DNA of 64,000 nucleotides from Asticcacaulis sp. AC402 (GTDB taxonomy: Bacteria > Pseudomonadota > Alphaproteobacteria > Caulobacterales > Caulobacteraceae). The notes below the pieces were generated by a model. That model worked only from the letters and a program-made list of their open reading frames with translations. It searched no databases and had not been told where the DNA came from. The stretch lies in NCBI RefSeq assembly GCF_000495835.1, contig NZ_AWGC01000037.1, positions 1 to 64,000 of the forward strand, given 5' to 3'. Positions 1 to 9,399 of this stretch are shown here, one piece after another; positions within the stretch are counted from its first letter, which is position 1, and each line of letters starts with the position of its first letter. A program made the translations under genes and the position numbers.

Positions 1-1
1 C

Positions 2-2431
2 GATGTCACCATCACCTACACCGTGAGCGACGGTACCGCCGAACTGAGCGGTCTAACCCGCACCTTTACCCTGACGGCCGTCAACGATTTGCCCGTACTG
101 GTAACGACTCCGGCGACTCTTATCGACGGAATGGAGGACACGGCCTTCACGCTGTCAAAAGGCGTGCTGTCCTATGGCTACGCTGATCCCGAGGGTGAAA
201 CCCTGACGGTCACCGCGCTTTCGGCCGATCACGCAACGGTCACTGGAGAGGATGAATCATCCTTCACGCTCACGCTGGAGCCTGACTTCCATGGGACACT
301 GACGATCAGCTACACCCTCAGTGATGGCCAGGGCGGTACGCTCAATGTGACGCGCACGGTGCAAATCCTGTCGGTCCACGACATCATTATGGGCACGCCC
401 GACTCCGAAACCGTGACCGGCACAGCCGACGCTGACGAAATTCACGCACTTGCGGGCAATGACGTCGTGGACGGCCAGGGGGGCGGCGATCTGATGTTCG
501 GCGGCGCCGGCAACGACACCTATATTGTTCGAGACGGCGATGTTGTCTCCGAGGACCTGAACGGCGATGGCGACGATGGCGGCGTTGATCTCGTTCGTTC
601 GGACGTCACCCATGCGCTGGGCGACTATGTTGAAAACCTCGAACTTCTCGGCGCCGACGCTGAGTGGGGCATCGGCAACAGCCTGAATAACCGGATCACG
701 GGCTCGATAGCGGCTAACCTGATCGATGGTCGGGCCGGGGCCGATACCCTTGCCGGTGCTCTGGGTAATGACACCTACGTCGTCGATAACAGCAGTGACG
801 TTGTCATCGAAGCCGATGGCGAAGGCGACGACCTGATCCAGTCGTCGGTCAGCTACGACCTGACCGGGCGTTACATCGAAACCCTGACCCTGACCGGCAC
901 GGACAACATCAACGCCGCAGGCAATACCCGCGCCAACGCGCTTAACGGCAATAGCGGCAACAACCGTCTGGATGGCGGCCTGGGCTTCGACACCCTGACC
1001 GGTGGGTTGGGCGACGACAGCTATGTGGTCAATGTGGCCGGGGACATCGTCATCGAACAGTCGGCAGAAGGCACCGATACGGTCGAGTCCGCCGTCAACT
1101 GGATCCTGGCCGACCATTTCGAGAACCTGGTCCTGACCGGCTCGGCCAACCTGCGTGGCGCTGGCAACGCCCTAAACAACGTCCTGACCGGCAACAGCGG
1201 CAACAACCTGCTGGCGGGCGGCCTGGGGAACGACACCTACTATGTTCAGAATACCGGCGACAATGTCATCGAAGCCGACGGCGAAGGTACTGACCTCATC
1301 TACAGCGCGGTCAGCTACAACCTGACGGGTCGCTTTGCCGAAACCTTGGCCCTTACCGGCGCCGCCAATATCGACGCGCTTGGCAATGGCCTGGCCAACA
1401 CCCTGATTGGCAATGATGGCGTCAACCTGCTCACGGGCCTGGCTGGACACGATCGCCTCGACGGCGGCCGTGGTGCCGACACCTTGATCGGCGGCAGTGG
1501 GAACGACACCTATGTCGTGGACGCCGCCGGCGATGTGACGACGGAAAGCGCCAACGAAGGCACTGACCTTGTCGAAGCGCGCATAAGCTGGACCTTGGCG
1601 AACAGCATTGAGAACCTGACCCTCATCGGTTCGGACGATATCAACGCCACGGGTAATGTGCTTAACAATGTCCTGACCGGCAATAACGGGCGCAACCGCC
1701 TCGATGGCGGTCCGGGTATCGATACCCTCGCCGGTGGTGGCGGCAACGACACCTATGTCGTCGACTCTGTTTCGGATGTCGTTATGGAGAATGCCGACGA
1801 AGGCACCGATACATTGGAAAGCGCCATTACCCTGACCCTGGGCGCCAACCTCGAAAACCTTACCCTGGTAGGTTCTGCAGCGATCAACGGCACCGGCAAT
1901 GCGCTCAACAACGTCATCACCGGCAACAGTGGCGCCAACATCCTGGCCGGCGGAGCGGGCGATGACACCTATTACATCCAAAACACCGGCGACATCGTCG
2001 TCGAACTGGGCGGTGGGGGCAGGGACGTCATCTATTCGACCGTCACCTACAATCTGAACCAGCGCTTTGCCGAAACGCTGATCCTTACCGGTACTGCGAA
2101 TGTTAACGCGACCGGCAACACCAACGCCAACACCCTGGTCGGCAATGACGGCAACAATGTTCTGAACGGCAAGGCCGGACCCGACCGGCTGACCGGCGGT
2201 CTGGGGGCGGACGTGTTCTTCTTCGAGATTGACGCGGCCAAGGACACGATCACCGACTTCTCGGCGGCCCAGAACGACAGCATCAACATTCGCGCCTTTA
2301 CCAACGGCGTAGTCAGCGTTGGTATGGTTAGCCAGGTCGGCGGCGACACGGTGATCAATCTCGGCAATGGCAACATCATTACTGTCCTGAATACCCTTCA
2401 GGTGGACGTGCTGAGCCACATCGTCTGGTAG
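2..2431 (+). CDS. RTX-type calcium-binding secreted protein, 3' part (5' end outside window)
   Basis: The reading frame is open from base 2, so the gene starts upstream of the window; the GTG at 23 is internal. About the first 120 visible residues look like cadherin/Ig-like beta-sandwich modules of giant adhesins. From about residue 125 to the end there are glycine/aspartate nonapeptide repeats of the RTX type (GGAGNDTY, GGLGDDSY, GGSGNDTY). They are organised in at least six long modules of about 85-110 residues, each with a stretch such as TYVVD..DVV.E...GTD followed by ENL.L.G...I.. .GN..NN. The C-terminus (ADVFFFEIDAAKDTITDF, ending HIVW) resembles a type I secretion end. RTX proteins are exported by ABC/MFP/TolC systems and fold on calcium outside the cell; no such transporter is in the window. 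Substrate or adhesive target cannot be told. Confidence 0.85.
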   Translation, partial: DVTITYTVSDGTAELSGLTRTFTLTAVNDLPVLVTTPATLIDGMEDTAFTLSKGVLSYGYADPEGETLTVTALSADHATVTGEDESSFTLTLEPDFHGTLTISYTLSDGQGGTLNVTRTVQILSVHDIIMGTPDSETVTGTADADEIHALAGNDVVDGQGGGDLMFGGAGNDTYIVRDGDVVSEDLNGDGDDGGVDLVRSDVTHALGDYVENLELLGADAEWGIGNSLNNRITGSIAANLIDGRAGADTLAGALGNDTYVVDNSSDVVIEADGEGDDLIQSSVSYDLTGRYIETLTLTGTDNINAAGNTRANALNGNSGNNRLDGGLGFDTLTGGLGDDSYVVNVAGDIVIEQSAEGTDTVESAVNWILADHFENLVLTGSANLRGAGNALNNVLTGNSGNNLLAGGLGNDTYYVQNTGDNVIEADGEGTDLIYSAVSYNLTGRFAETLALTGAANIDALGNGLANTLIGNDGVNLLTGLAGHDRLDGGRGADTLIGGSGNDTYVVDAAGDVTTESANEGTDLVEARISWTLANSIENLTLIGSDDINATGNVLNNVLTGNNGRNRLDGGPGIDTLAGGGGNDTYVVDSVSDVVMENADEGTDTLESAITLTLGANLENLTLVGSAAINGTGNALNNVITGNSGANILAGGAGDDTYYIQNTGDIVVELGGGGRDVIYSTVTYNLNQRFAETLILTGTANVNATGNTNANTLVGNDGNNVLNGKAGPDRLTGGLGADVFFFEIDAAKDTITDFSAAQNDSINIRAFTNGVVSVGMVSQVGGDTVINLGNGNIITVLNTLQVDVLSHIVW

Positions 2432-3037
2432 TCGGGGCGCCGGCGGCCCGGATAAACAAGGGGCCTGGTCACGCTTAGGAACTGGCGGGCGAATACTAAC
2501 CGTCATAAAAAATGTCGTTTGGTATTCGCATTTTTTCAGCTCAAGCGCCGGACCAGGCGTCCCCGGAGGCTCCTCGCATAAGCTCGGGCGCCCTGGAACG
2601 TTCTTTGGCGTGCTTGCGAACCCGCGATGAGTCAATGTCATCGAGGATTGGTATCACTATGGCCTTGACGACTAGCTCAGTCTGAAAATGACATGCCTGC
2701 ATGTGCAGCCCTGATCACGGACTCAACGGCGTCTGACGCGAGGCCGGCGATTTATGGCGTAAAACAAATCACGTAGTCTTGAATGCCTATGCGTCCTCTG
2801 GCATAAGCCGCGCTCTGAAAGTTTCAGCCTGAAGCTATGTTGGCAGCGGGCGCCGAATCTTTTCAAACTAACTTGCTGGTAGACAAGAGAAAATTGACAT
2901 TCGGACAGCAGCCTTCAGGCTGAGGATGTGGGTTGGATCCTATCTATCCGCTGCAAACTTTCATCAGCACGTCTTCATTTCTGCATAATTGGAAATGACG
3001 TCACCTTAGCCCGCGTGGGCAAATTGGAGCCTGGACT
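2432..3037. other. Intergenic region between RTX gene and tuf
   Basis: This 606-base stretch holds a diverged copy of the two-hairpin repeat (2493-2656). The remaining ~380 bases show no credible gene. A TTGACA hexamer at 2894-2899 lies about 140 bases before tuf, but I see no convincing -10 partner. No tRNA cloverleaf was recognised. Confidence 0.5.
2493..2656 (+). repeat. Diverged copy of two-hairpin repeat family 1
   Basis: It keeps the order of the intact copies: an imperfect ACTAAC...GTTTGGT hairpin, the core TTCAGCTCAAGCGCCG, the segment CTCCTCGCATAAGCTCGGGCG, and a final GATGAGTCAATGTCATCGAG hairpin ending in TTGGTATCA. It has more substitutions and an enlarged middle than the copies at 9046, 27119 and 50234, so it is probably an old copy. 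Confidence 0.7.
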
Positions 3038-4228
<1,191 letters not shown>

Positions 4229-4237
4229 TGAGGAGCG

Positions 4238-4290
4238 CCGGTTTGCTCATTAGAGCAAACCGGATGGAATCGCCACGGTGTGGCGATTCC
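4238..4290 (+). terminator. Two back-to-back perfect hairpins downstream of tuf
   Basis: The first stem has 11 bp (CCGGTTTGCTC, loop ATTA, 4238-4263). The second stem has 11 bp (GGAATCGCCAC, loop GGT, 4266-4290). Neither is followed by a T run, so they may be mRNA-stabilising or processing structures rather than terminators. The 300 bases from 4291 to 4589 hold only the hairpin at 4398 and a G/C run (4329-4347); no gene is seen there. Confidence 0.6.
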
Positions 4291-4397
4291 CGCGACGAAC
4301 GCCCGTAGCCATGCGAAGGGCAAGGCGAGGGGGCCTCAGGCCCCCTTGGCCCCCGTTACTCGGCAGTGCCGGTCAGAGATTGAACGGCAAACAGAGA

Positions 4398-4450
4398 TAC
4401 AAATTGAAAACCCCTTGGGCTGAAGAAGCCCAAAGGGTTTTCAATTTGTA
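4398..4450 (+). terminator. Long terminator hairpin after tuf
   Basis: A stem of about 24 bp with one mismatch (arms TACAAATTGAAAACCCC... and ...GGGTTTTCAATTTGTA, loop around GAAG), then TATTTTTG. The A-rich left flank and T-rich right flank make it potentially bidirectional. It would insulate tuf from the lipoprotein gene. Confidence 0.8.
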
Positions 4451-4589
4451 TTTTTGCTTCTCGTTGAACCCCGATCAGCGCTATCGAGATTCGGGGCCCA
4501 AGGCCCCAAGGCCCCTGGCCTTTCCCTTTCAGCGTCCTTTTTTACCAGCCTTTAATTTGCCACGGTTCTGACATGTGCTATGCTTTATT

Positions 4590-5018
4590 ATGGGCCGTTC
4601 ACATCACCTGACTTCGAAGAGCATTTTCCTGGCGCTGGCTGTATGCGGCCTGGGCTTGTCGGGCTGCGAACATATGTATGGCGGGGTCGATGCGGGCGTC
4701 GCCAATGTTGGCGCCGTCAAACGGGCAGATAACCTGTACGACGTTGTTTATCTTGGTAATGACAAGACAACGCCGGAGTATCGCCGCGCCATGGCCCTGA
4801 AACAGTCGGCCGAATTGTGCAAGGCTCAGGGCTTCCAATACGTCAAGGCCAGCGACACCCAGGTGTTTTCAACGTTTGAAACGCCGGATAAGTTGCCGTC
4901 GAACGAAGCGCCCCAGATGACGCTTCAGGTGTCCTGTCACACGGTCGACGATGCCGGCACCGCGGTCACGGTTGATTCGGTCATTGCCGAGATCACCTCT
5001 CAGTACACGACCAACTAG
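4590..5018 (+). CDS. Small predicted lipoprotein, function unknown
   Basis: This 142-residue protein has a basic N-terminus, a hydrophobic segment and a lipobox LSGC with the acceptor cysteine at residue 26, so it is expected to be lipid-anchored after signal peptidase II cleavage. The ATG at 4590 is preferred over the GTG at 4575 because it gives a normal lipoprotein signal. The mature part contains a conserved-looking segment, YRRAMALKQSAELCKAQGF, and two further cysteines (in ELCKAQGF and SCHT) that could pair. It may belong to the group of short Caulobacter lipoproteins named after CC0125/CC1285, but that is a memory-based guess. The stop codon TAG forms the first bases of the repeat at 5016. 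Confidence 0.75.
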   Translation: MGRSHHLTSKSIFLALAVCGLGLSGCEHMYGGVDAGVANVGAVKRADNLYDVVYLGNDKTTPEYRRAMALKQSAELCKAQGFQYVKASDTQVFSTFETPDKLPSNEAPQMTLQVSCHTVDDAGTAVTVDSVIAEITSQYTTN

Positions 5019-5134
5019 AGCGCAATCCGATAAAGTGGACTCCACCGCACGGGCGTCCCCGTTTTCGGAAAAATTGCGCGACAAAACAAAAACGTAGAGC
5101 AGGGTTTTGATTCCATCAAAACTCATCCCGCTCT
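5016..5134 (-). repeat. Repeat family 2, copy 1
   Basis: It starts TAGAGCGCAATCCGATAAAG and ends CAAAACTCATCCCGCTCT. It contains GCGCAAT/ATTGCGC and AGAGC(A)GGGTTTTGATTCC/...CCCGCTCT pairings, giving two hairpins. Copies 2 (49644) and 3 (61870) are on the opposite strand. Its first three bases supply the stop codon of the lipoprotein gene. Confidence 0.8.
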
Positions 5135-5193
5135 GGACATCCCCCGCAACTTAGCAGGTGCAGGTCAGGGCGATTACCGCTAAGGTTCGCCCT

Positions 5194-5547
5194 ATGCGGT
5201 GGATCTATCTGTTGGCGGGATTGATTTGTGTCGGGGTGGGCATCGTTGGTACCATTCTGCCTGGCATACCGGGTGTTCTTTTTTTCATCATCGCCGCCAT
5301 CTGTTTTGCCCGCTCCAACCCGGTGTGGGAAGCCAGGATCATGAATCATCCGAAAATCGGCCCGCCGGTCCGCGCCTTCCGCGAACGCGGCGTCATCGCC
5401 CCGGCCGGCAAGTTTGCCGCTGTCACCGGCATGATCGTGGGTTCAATCGCCAGTTGGTTTCTGATACACCACAACACTTGGCGTTACGCGCCCGCAGTGA
5501 TCTGCGTTGTCTGTGCCACCTACGTCCTGAGCCGGCCGTCGCGGTAA
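5194..5547 (+). CDS. YbaN/DUF454-type small inner-membrane protein
   Basis: This 117-residue protein has two or three hydrophobic segments: about residues 3-22 (YLLAGLICVGVGIVGTILPG), 24-38, and 75-112. The pattern GxxxxLPGIPG...FxxIAAxCFARSNP.WEARIMNHPKIGPPVRAFRERG is typical of the YbaN (DUF454) family, whose biochemical role is not established. The ATG at 5194 is preferred over an upstream in-frame start at 5158 because the protein then begins right at the first membrane segment and has TAAGG in front. It reads in the same direction as the next gene but is separated by 75 bases. Confidence 0.85.
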   Translation: MRWIYLLAGLICVGVGIVGTILPGIPGVLFFIIAAICFARSNPVWEARIMNHPKIGPPVRAFRERGVIAPAGKFAAVTGMIVGSIASWFLIHHNTWRYAPAVICVVCATYVLSRPSR

Positions 5548-5622
5548 GTTTCGGCTGCAACCGCTTGACGGCGGCAGCGGGCAGGGGCTAGCGTCCGCCA
5601 TCAATATTTTGGAATTGCGCCC

Positions 5623-7893
5623 GTGAAAACTCGCCAGAAACATAAAATCCTATCCGTGCTCCTGTTTGGGTCGTTTTTGATGTCCACCACCATGATGACC
5701 CCGCCGGCCCTGGCGCAAAACTCTGCCGTCGCCCAGGCGCCGGCGTCGGTCCTGACGCCGGAACGTGTTTTCGCCGATCCCGACATCAGCGGCCCCAAGG
5801 CGGTTGGCGCCAAGTTGTCGCCCGACGGCACGCTGCTGACCTTCCTGAAGCCCAAGGCTAAGGACGCCCGCATCCAGGACCTGTGGGCCGTCGACACCCA
5901 GGGCGGCGAACCCTTTTTGTTGATCGACGCCGACAGCCTGTCCTCGGTCGACAAGGAACTGTCCGAAGCCGAAAAGGCGCGGCGAGAGCGCATGCGCGTC
6001 TCGGCCCGCGGCGTCGTCGACTACAACTGGTCGGGCGACAGCAAGTCGATCCTGGTGCCGCTCGATGGCGACATCTACATGGTTGACCGCGCCACCAAGG
6101 CCGTCAAGCGCATCACCGCAACCGAAGGCGACGAGGTCGATGCCAAGCTATCGCCGGCAGGTGACGCCGTTGCCTATGTCCGCGACCAGACTCTCTATGT
6201 CCGCGACCTGAAGACCGGCCAGGAAACGGCCGTGTCACCGCAAGGCGGCGACCTGATCACCTACGGCGCCGCCGAATTCATCGCCCAGGAAGAACTGGAC
6301 CGCCATTCCGGCTTCTGGTGGAACCCCAAGGGTGGTCAGATCGCCTACCAGAAGACGGATGAGACCGGCGTCAAGATCGCCGAACGCATCGAAATCGGCG
6401 GGGAAGAGGTCAAGGTTATCCACCAGCGCTATCCCTTTGCCGGCACGCCCAATGCCGTGGTGGAACTGTACGTGAAGAGCCTGGGTGGAGAACCCGTGAC
6501 AGTTGAACTGGGGGGAGGCGACTTCTATTTGGCGCGGGTCAACTGGGCGGCAGATGGCAAGGCGCTCTATGTCCAGAAGCTGAGCCGCGACCAGAAACGC
6601 CTCGACCTGATGAAGGTCGACCCGGCCACGGGCGCTGCGACCATCGTGCTGACCGACACTTCGGACACCTGGGTTGAACTGCATAACGACTTCAAGCTGC
6701 TGGCCGACGGCAGCTTCATCTGGTCGTCTGAACGCGACGGCAATAAACATTTCTATTTTTATGGAAGCGACGGAAAGCTGATCCGGCAGGTCACCAAGGG
6801 CGATTGGGCGGCCGACAAGCTGTCCGACCTCAACGAAAAGACGGGTGAACTGTTCTTCGAAGCCGCGATCGCCACGCCGATTGAACACCACCTGTACAAG
6901 GTCAGCTACAAAAGTCCCGGTGAACCGGTCGCCCTGACCAGGGCCGGTGGCTGGTGGTCGACGACAGTGTCAGGGGGCGGCAAGGCTTTCATCGGCGGCT
7001 ACTCCAATCCGTTGACGCCGCCGCAAACGGCGCTCTACGATGGTACGGGCAAGCGCCTGCGCTGGATCGAGGAAAACGCCCTGGACGCCAAGCACCCCTA
7101 TTTCCCGTTCAAGGACCAGTATTCGGCGCCGGAGTTCGGGACAATCCAATCCGCCGACAACCAGACCCTGCACTGGTCAATGCTAAAGCCAGTCGGCTTT
7201 GATCCGGCGAAAAAGTATCCGGTCATCGTCTCCATCTATGGCGGTCCGGCCTCGGCCACGGTCAAGAAGACCTGGGTGGCGCCGTCCAACCGATTATTCC
7301 AGGAAGCTGGATATATCGTCTTTTCGCTCGATAACCGCGGTACGCCTGGCCGGTCGGTCAAGTTCGGCCGCGCCATCTACAAGCAGTTTGGCGGTCCGGA
7401 CATCGACGATCAGGTCGCCGGGGCCAATTGGCTGAAGACCTTGCCCTATGTCGACGGCGACAAGATCGGCATGATGGGCTGGTCCCAGGGCGGTTTCGTC
7501 ACCCTGATGGCGCTGACAGTAAAGGATACCCCTTTCATTGCGGGTGCTGCCGGCGCTCCGCCGACTCAATGGGCTTTGTATGACACGGCCTATACTGAAC
7601 GTTACATGTCGACGCCGCAGGACAATCCGGCGGGTTATGCGGCCTCGGATGCGCTGAACCGACTGGACAACCTGCAGCCGGGGGCTCTGCTGTTGATGCA
7701 CGGCATGGCCGACGACAATGTGCAACTGTCGAATACTACGCGGGTGATGCTGGAACTGCAGAAGCGGTCGGTACCGTTCGAACTCATGCTGTATCCCGGT
7801 GAACGTCATGGTGTCCGCGGCAACGACAAGAACCTGCAGCGCTTCCGCCTGTATCTCGACTTCTTCGGCCGAAAGCTGAAAGGCGAGGGCTGA
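5623..7893 (+). CDS. Exported dipeptidyl peptidase IV-like S9 serine peptidase
   Basis: At 756 residues it is about the usual length of bacterial DPP IV. A GTG start leads into a signal peptide (about residues 1-32, ending ALAQ). Residues ~50-500 form the eight-bladed propeller, with the paired-glutamate motif of DPP IV in EFIAQEELDRHSGFWW. The C-terminal alpha/beta-hydrolase carries the nucleophile Ser621 in GWSQGG, Asp697 in HGMADDNV and His729 in GERHGV, so the triad is complete. DPP IV removes X-Pro (or X-Ala) dipeptides from peptide N-termini, here probably in the periplasm. It stands alone, with a GC hairpin downstream. It is distinct from the S9 triplet at 29.7-35.7 kb, which has a different N-terminal domain. 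Confidence 0.95.
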   Translation: MKTRQKHKILSVLLFGSFLMSTTMMTPPALAQNSAVAQAPASVLTPERVFADPDISGPKAVGAKLSPDGTLLTFLKPKAKDARIQDLWAVDTQGGEPFLLIDADSLSSVDKELSEAEKARRERMRVSARGVVDYNWSGDSKSILVPLDGDIYMVDRATKAVKRITATEGDEVDAKLSPAGDAVAYVRDQTLYVRDLKTGQETAVSPQGGDLITYGAAEFIAQEELDRHSGFWWNPKGGQIAYQKTDETGVKIAERIEIGGEEVKVIHQRYPFAGTPNAVVELYVKSLGGEPVTVELGGGDFYLARVNWAADGKALYVQKLSRDQKRLDLMKVDPATGAATIVLTDTSDTWVELHNDFKLLADGSFIWSSERDGNKHFYFYGSDGKLIRQVTKGDWAADKLSDLNEKTGELFFEAAIATPIEHHLYKVSYKSPGEPVALTRAGGWWSTTVSGGGKAFIGGYSNPLTPPQTALYDGTGKRLRWIEENALDAKHPYFPFKDQYSAPEFGTIQSADNQTLHWSMLKPVGFDPAKKYPVIVSIYGGPASATVKKTWVAPSNRLFQEAGYIVFSLDNRGTPGRSVKFGRAIYKQFGGPDIDDQVAGANWLKTLPYVDGDKIGMMGWSQGGFVTLMALTVKDTPFIAGAAGAPPTQWALYDTAYTERYMSTPQDNPAGYAASDALNRLDNLQPGALLLMHGMADDNVQLSNTTRVMLELQKRSVPFELMLYPGERHGVRGNDKNLQRFRLYLDFFGRKLKGEG

Positions 7894-7947
7894 TTCGCGG
7901 TCAGTCCGGGCGTTCCGCACTGGCCAGAGCTGTCGCGATTCCTGGGC

Positions 7948-7965
7948 AAGGGGGCCAGCCCCCTT
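7948..7965 (+). terminator. GC hairpin after the DPP IV-like gene
   Basis: Stem AAGGGGG/CCCCCTT with a short loop, 55 bases past the stop. There is no clear T run, so termination strength is uncertain. Confidence 0.4.
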
Positions 7966-8093
7966 GTTACAAATGAGTCATGACAGCGTATTAAGTTGCC
8001 GCAATTCTGCCGTGAAGTGCATATGGACAGCTGAAACAAGTTTGTGGCTCCCCGGAGACGTTAAAACGGGAGCGCCGAAGAAGGAAACCGATC

Positions 8094-8930
8094 ATGAAAA
8101 CCTTTGCCCTGATTTCCGCTGCTTCGCTGTTGGCCTTGACCAATATGGCCTTTGTCAGCACGGCCCATGCCGCCACCCAGGTAGAACTTAAGAACATGGC
8201 CGCCAAGGTGGTGGTCAAGCCCGAAAATCGCACCGACGTTGAGTTGAAGGTCGTCTATGGCAAGGTGAAGGTGCCGACCATCATGGTGCACACCAAGGGC
8301 AACAGCTTTATCGCCGACGGCAAGCTCAAGATGCGCGGGCTGGATTGCCGTGACGGCCAGGCTGTTCAGGCCGACGGGTTAGGGCAGATTGCCAATGCCG
8401 ACCTGCCGACGGTCTATATCAAGGTGCCGATGAACGCCAAGGTGTCGGCTGGCGGTGCGACCTATGGCACGATCGGCGCATCTACCCGACTTGAGTTCAA
8501 CCACGGCGGCTGCGGTGTTTGGACCGTCGCCAATACCGGTGATGCCGAGGTGAATATCGGCGGTGCGGGCGATGTCACCATGGGCAATGCCGGCAATGCG
8601 CAGGTTAACATCGGCGGTTCGGGGAACTTCAAGGCGGCTTCGATCAAGGCGCTGGAGGCCAATATCGGTGGTAACGGTGACATCGTGATTGACCGGGTAG
8701 ACGGCAATTCCGACATTAACATCGGCGGGTCGGGCAATGTAGCGATTACCGACGGCGTGTCGCCACGACTGGAAGTCAATATCGCAGGTTCAGGTGATGT
8801 TCGCTTTGGCGGGACGGCGGGTGATGTCGATATCAACATCGTCGGTTCGGGCGATGTTCGCATCAAGAAGGCAACCGGCAAGGTCAGCCGTTCGGTCATG
8901 GGCTCGGGCAATATCGAAATCGGCCAGTAG
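8094..8930 (+). CDS. Exported GIN-domain (DUF2807-type) beta-helix protein
   Basis: This 278-residue protein has a clear Sec signal peptide (residues 1-26, ending AHA). After a hydrophilic first part (27-~150) come repeated strands of the form V.I.GSGDV.....G..., such as AEVNIGGAGDVTMG, AQVNIGGSGNFK, SDINIGGSGNVAI, LEVNIAGSGDVRF, VDINIVGSGDVRI. This is typical of the GIN/DUF2807 parallel beta-helix found in auto-transporter-like or anti-sigma-associated secreted proteins. There is a cysteine pair possibility between C86 (LDCRDG) and C~140 (GGCGVW). GGAAACC precedes the ATG. Function is unknown. Confidence 0.85.
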   Translation: MKTFALISAASLLALTNMAFVSTAHAATQVELKNMAAKVVVKPENRTDVELKVVYGKVKVPTIMVHTKGNSFIADGKLKMRGLDCRDGQAVQADGLGQIANADLPTVYIKVPMNAKVSAGGATYGTIGASTRLEFNHGGCGVWTVANTGDAEVNIGGAGDVTMGNAGNAQVNIGGSGNFKAASIKALEANIGGNGDIVIDRVDGNSDINIGGSGNVAITDGVSPRLEVNIAGSGDVRFGGTAGDVDINIVGSGDVRIKKATGKVSRSVMGSGNIEIGQ

Positions 8931-9399
8931 GTTTTAGTTCCGATAGCTTTTTGGGCGCGCTTGTGTGCTGGCCCCCTTATCCGGCAGCACAATGTGGCAG
9001 GGGCCGTTAACAGATTAGAACAGATGCAGGCAGTGAATACGGGCCTTATACCAAGCCTCATAGAGAATGACGCTTGGTATTCGCTTTTTTTCCAGCTCAA
9101 GCGCAGCATGGCTCCTCGCGTAAGCTCGGGCGGGCAGTCGCCCTTGCCAATCCACGATGAGTCAAGGTCATCGTGGATTGGTGTTACCAAACAGGGACCC
9201 TACAAAGCGAAGTCGCTTTCCGCGGAAGATTTAACCCCTTGATACCGTGTGTTACGTGTTCGCCTCCCGGGCGGCGTATCCGCGTCCTGGCGTGGTAAAA
9301 TCTTTCTTCCTGTCGCCTGTTGCGCGCTAGTCACTTCCCGGCCTGGAAACCTTGTGTTAACGGTTACAGATTGGCGTAGAAGCGCAGGGGTGGGAACGC
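8931..9399. other. Intergenic region with repeat copy
   Basis: Apart from the family 1 repeat at 9046-9188, the ~210 bases on its right show no gene or RNA structure that I can support. Confidence 0.5.
9046..9188 (+). repeat. Two-hairpin repeat family 1, intact copy
   Basis: It begins TTATACCAAGCCTCATAGAG with an ACCAAGC/GCTTGGT hairpin, continues through a T-rich tract and the core GCTCAAGCGC, then GGCTCCTCGCGTAAGCTCGGGC. It ends in the 14-bp hairpin CCAATCCACGATGA/TCATCGTGGATTGG. The ends TTATACCAA and TTGGTGTTA are near-inverted repeats. Confidence 0.9.

Noticed and set aside
1172-2641. Long minus-strand ORF opposite the RTX gene
   Set aside because: It is a shadow frame of glycine/aspartate repeat codons; the translation has no recognisable domain and the plus frame is clearly RTX.
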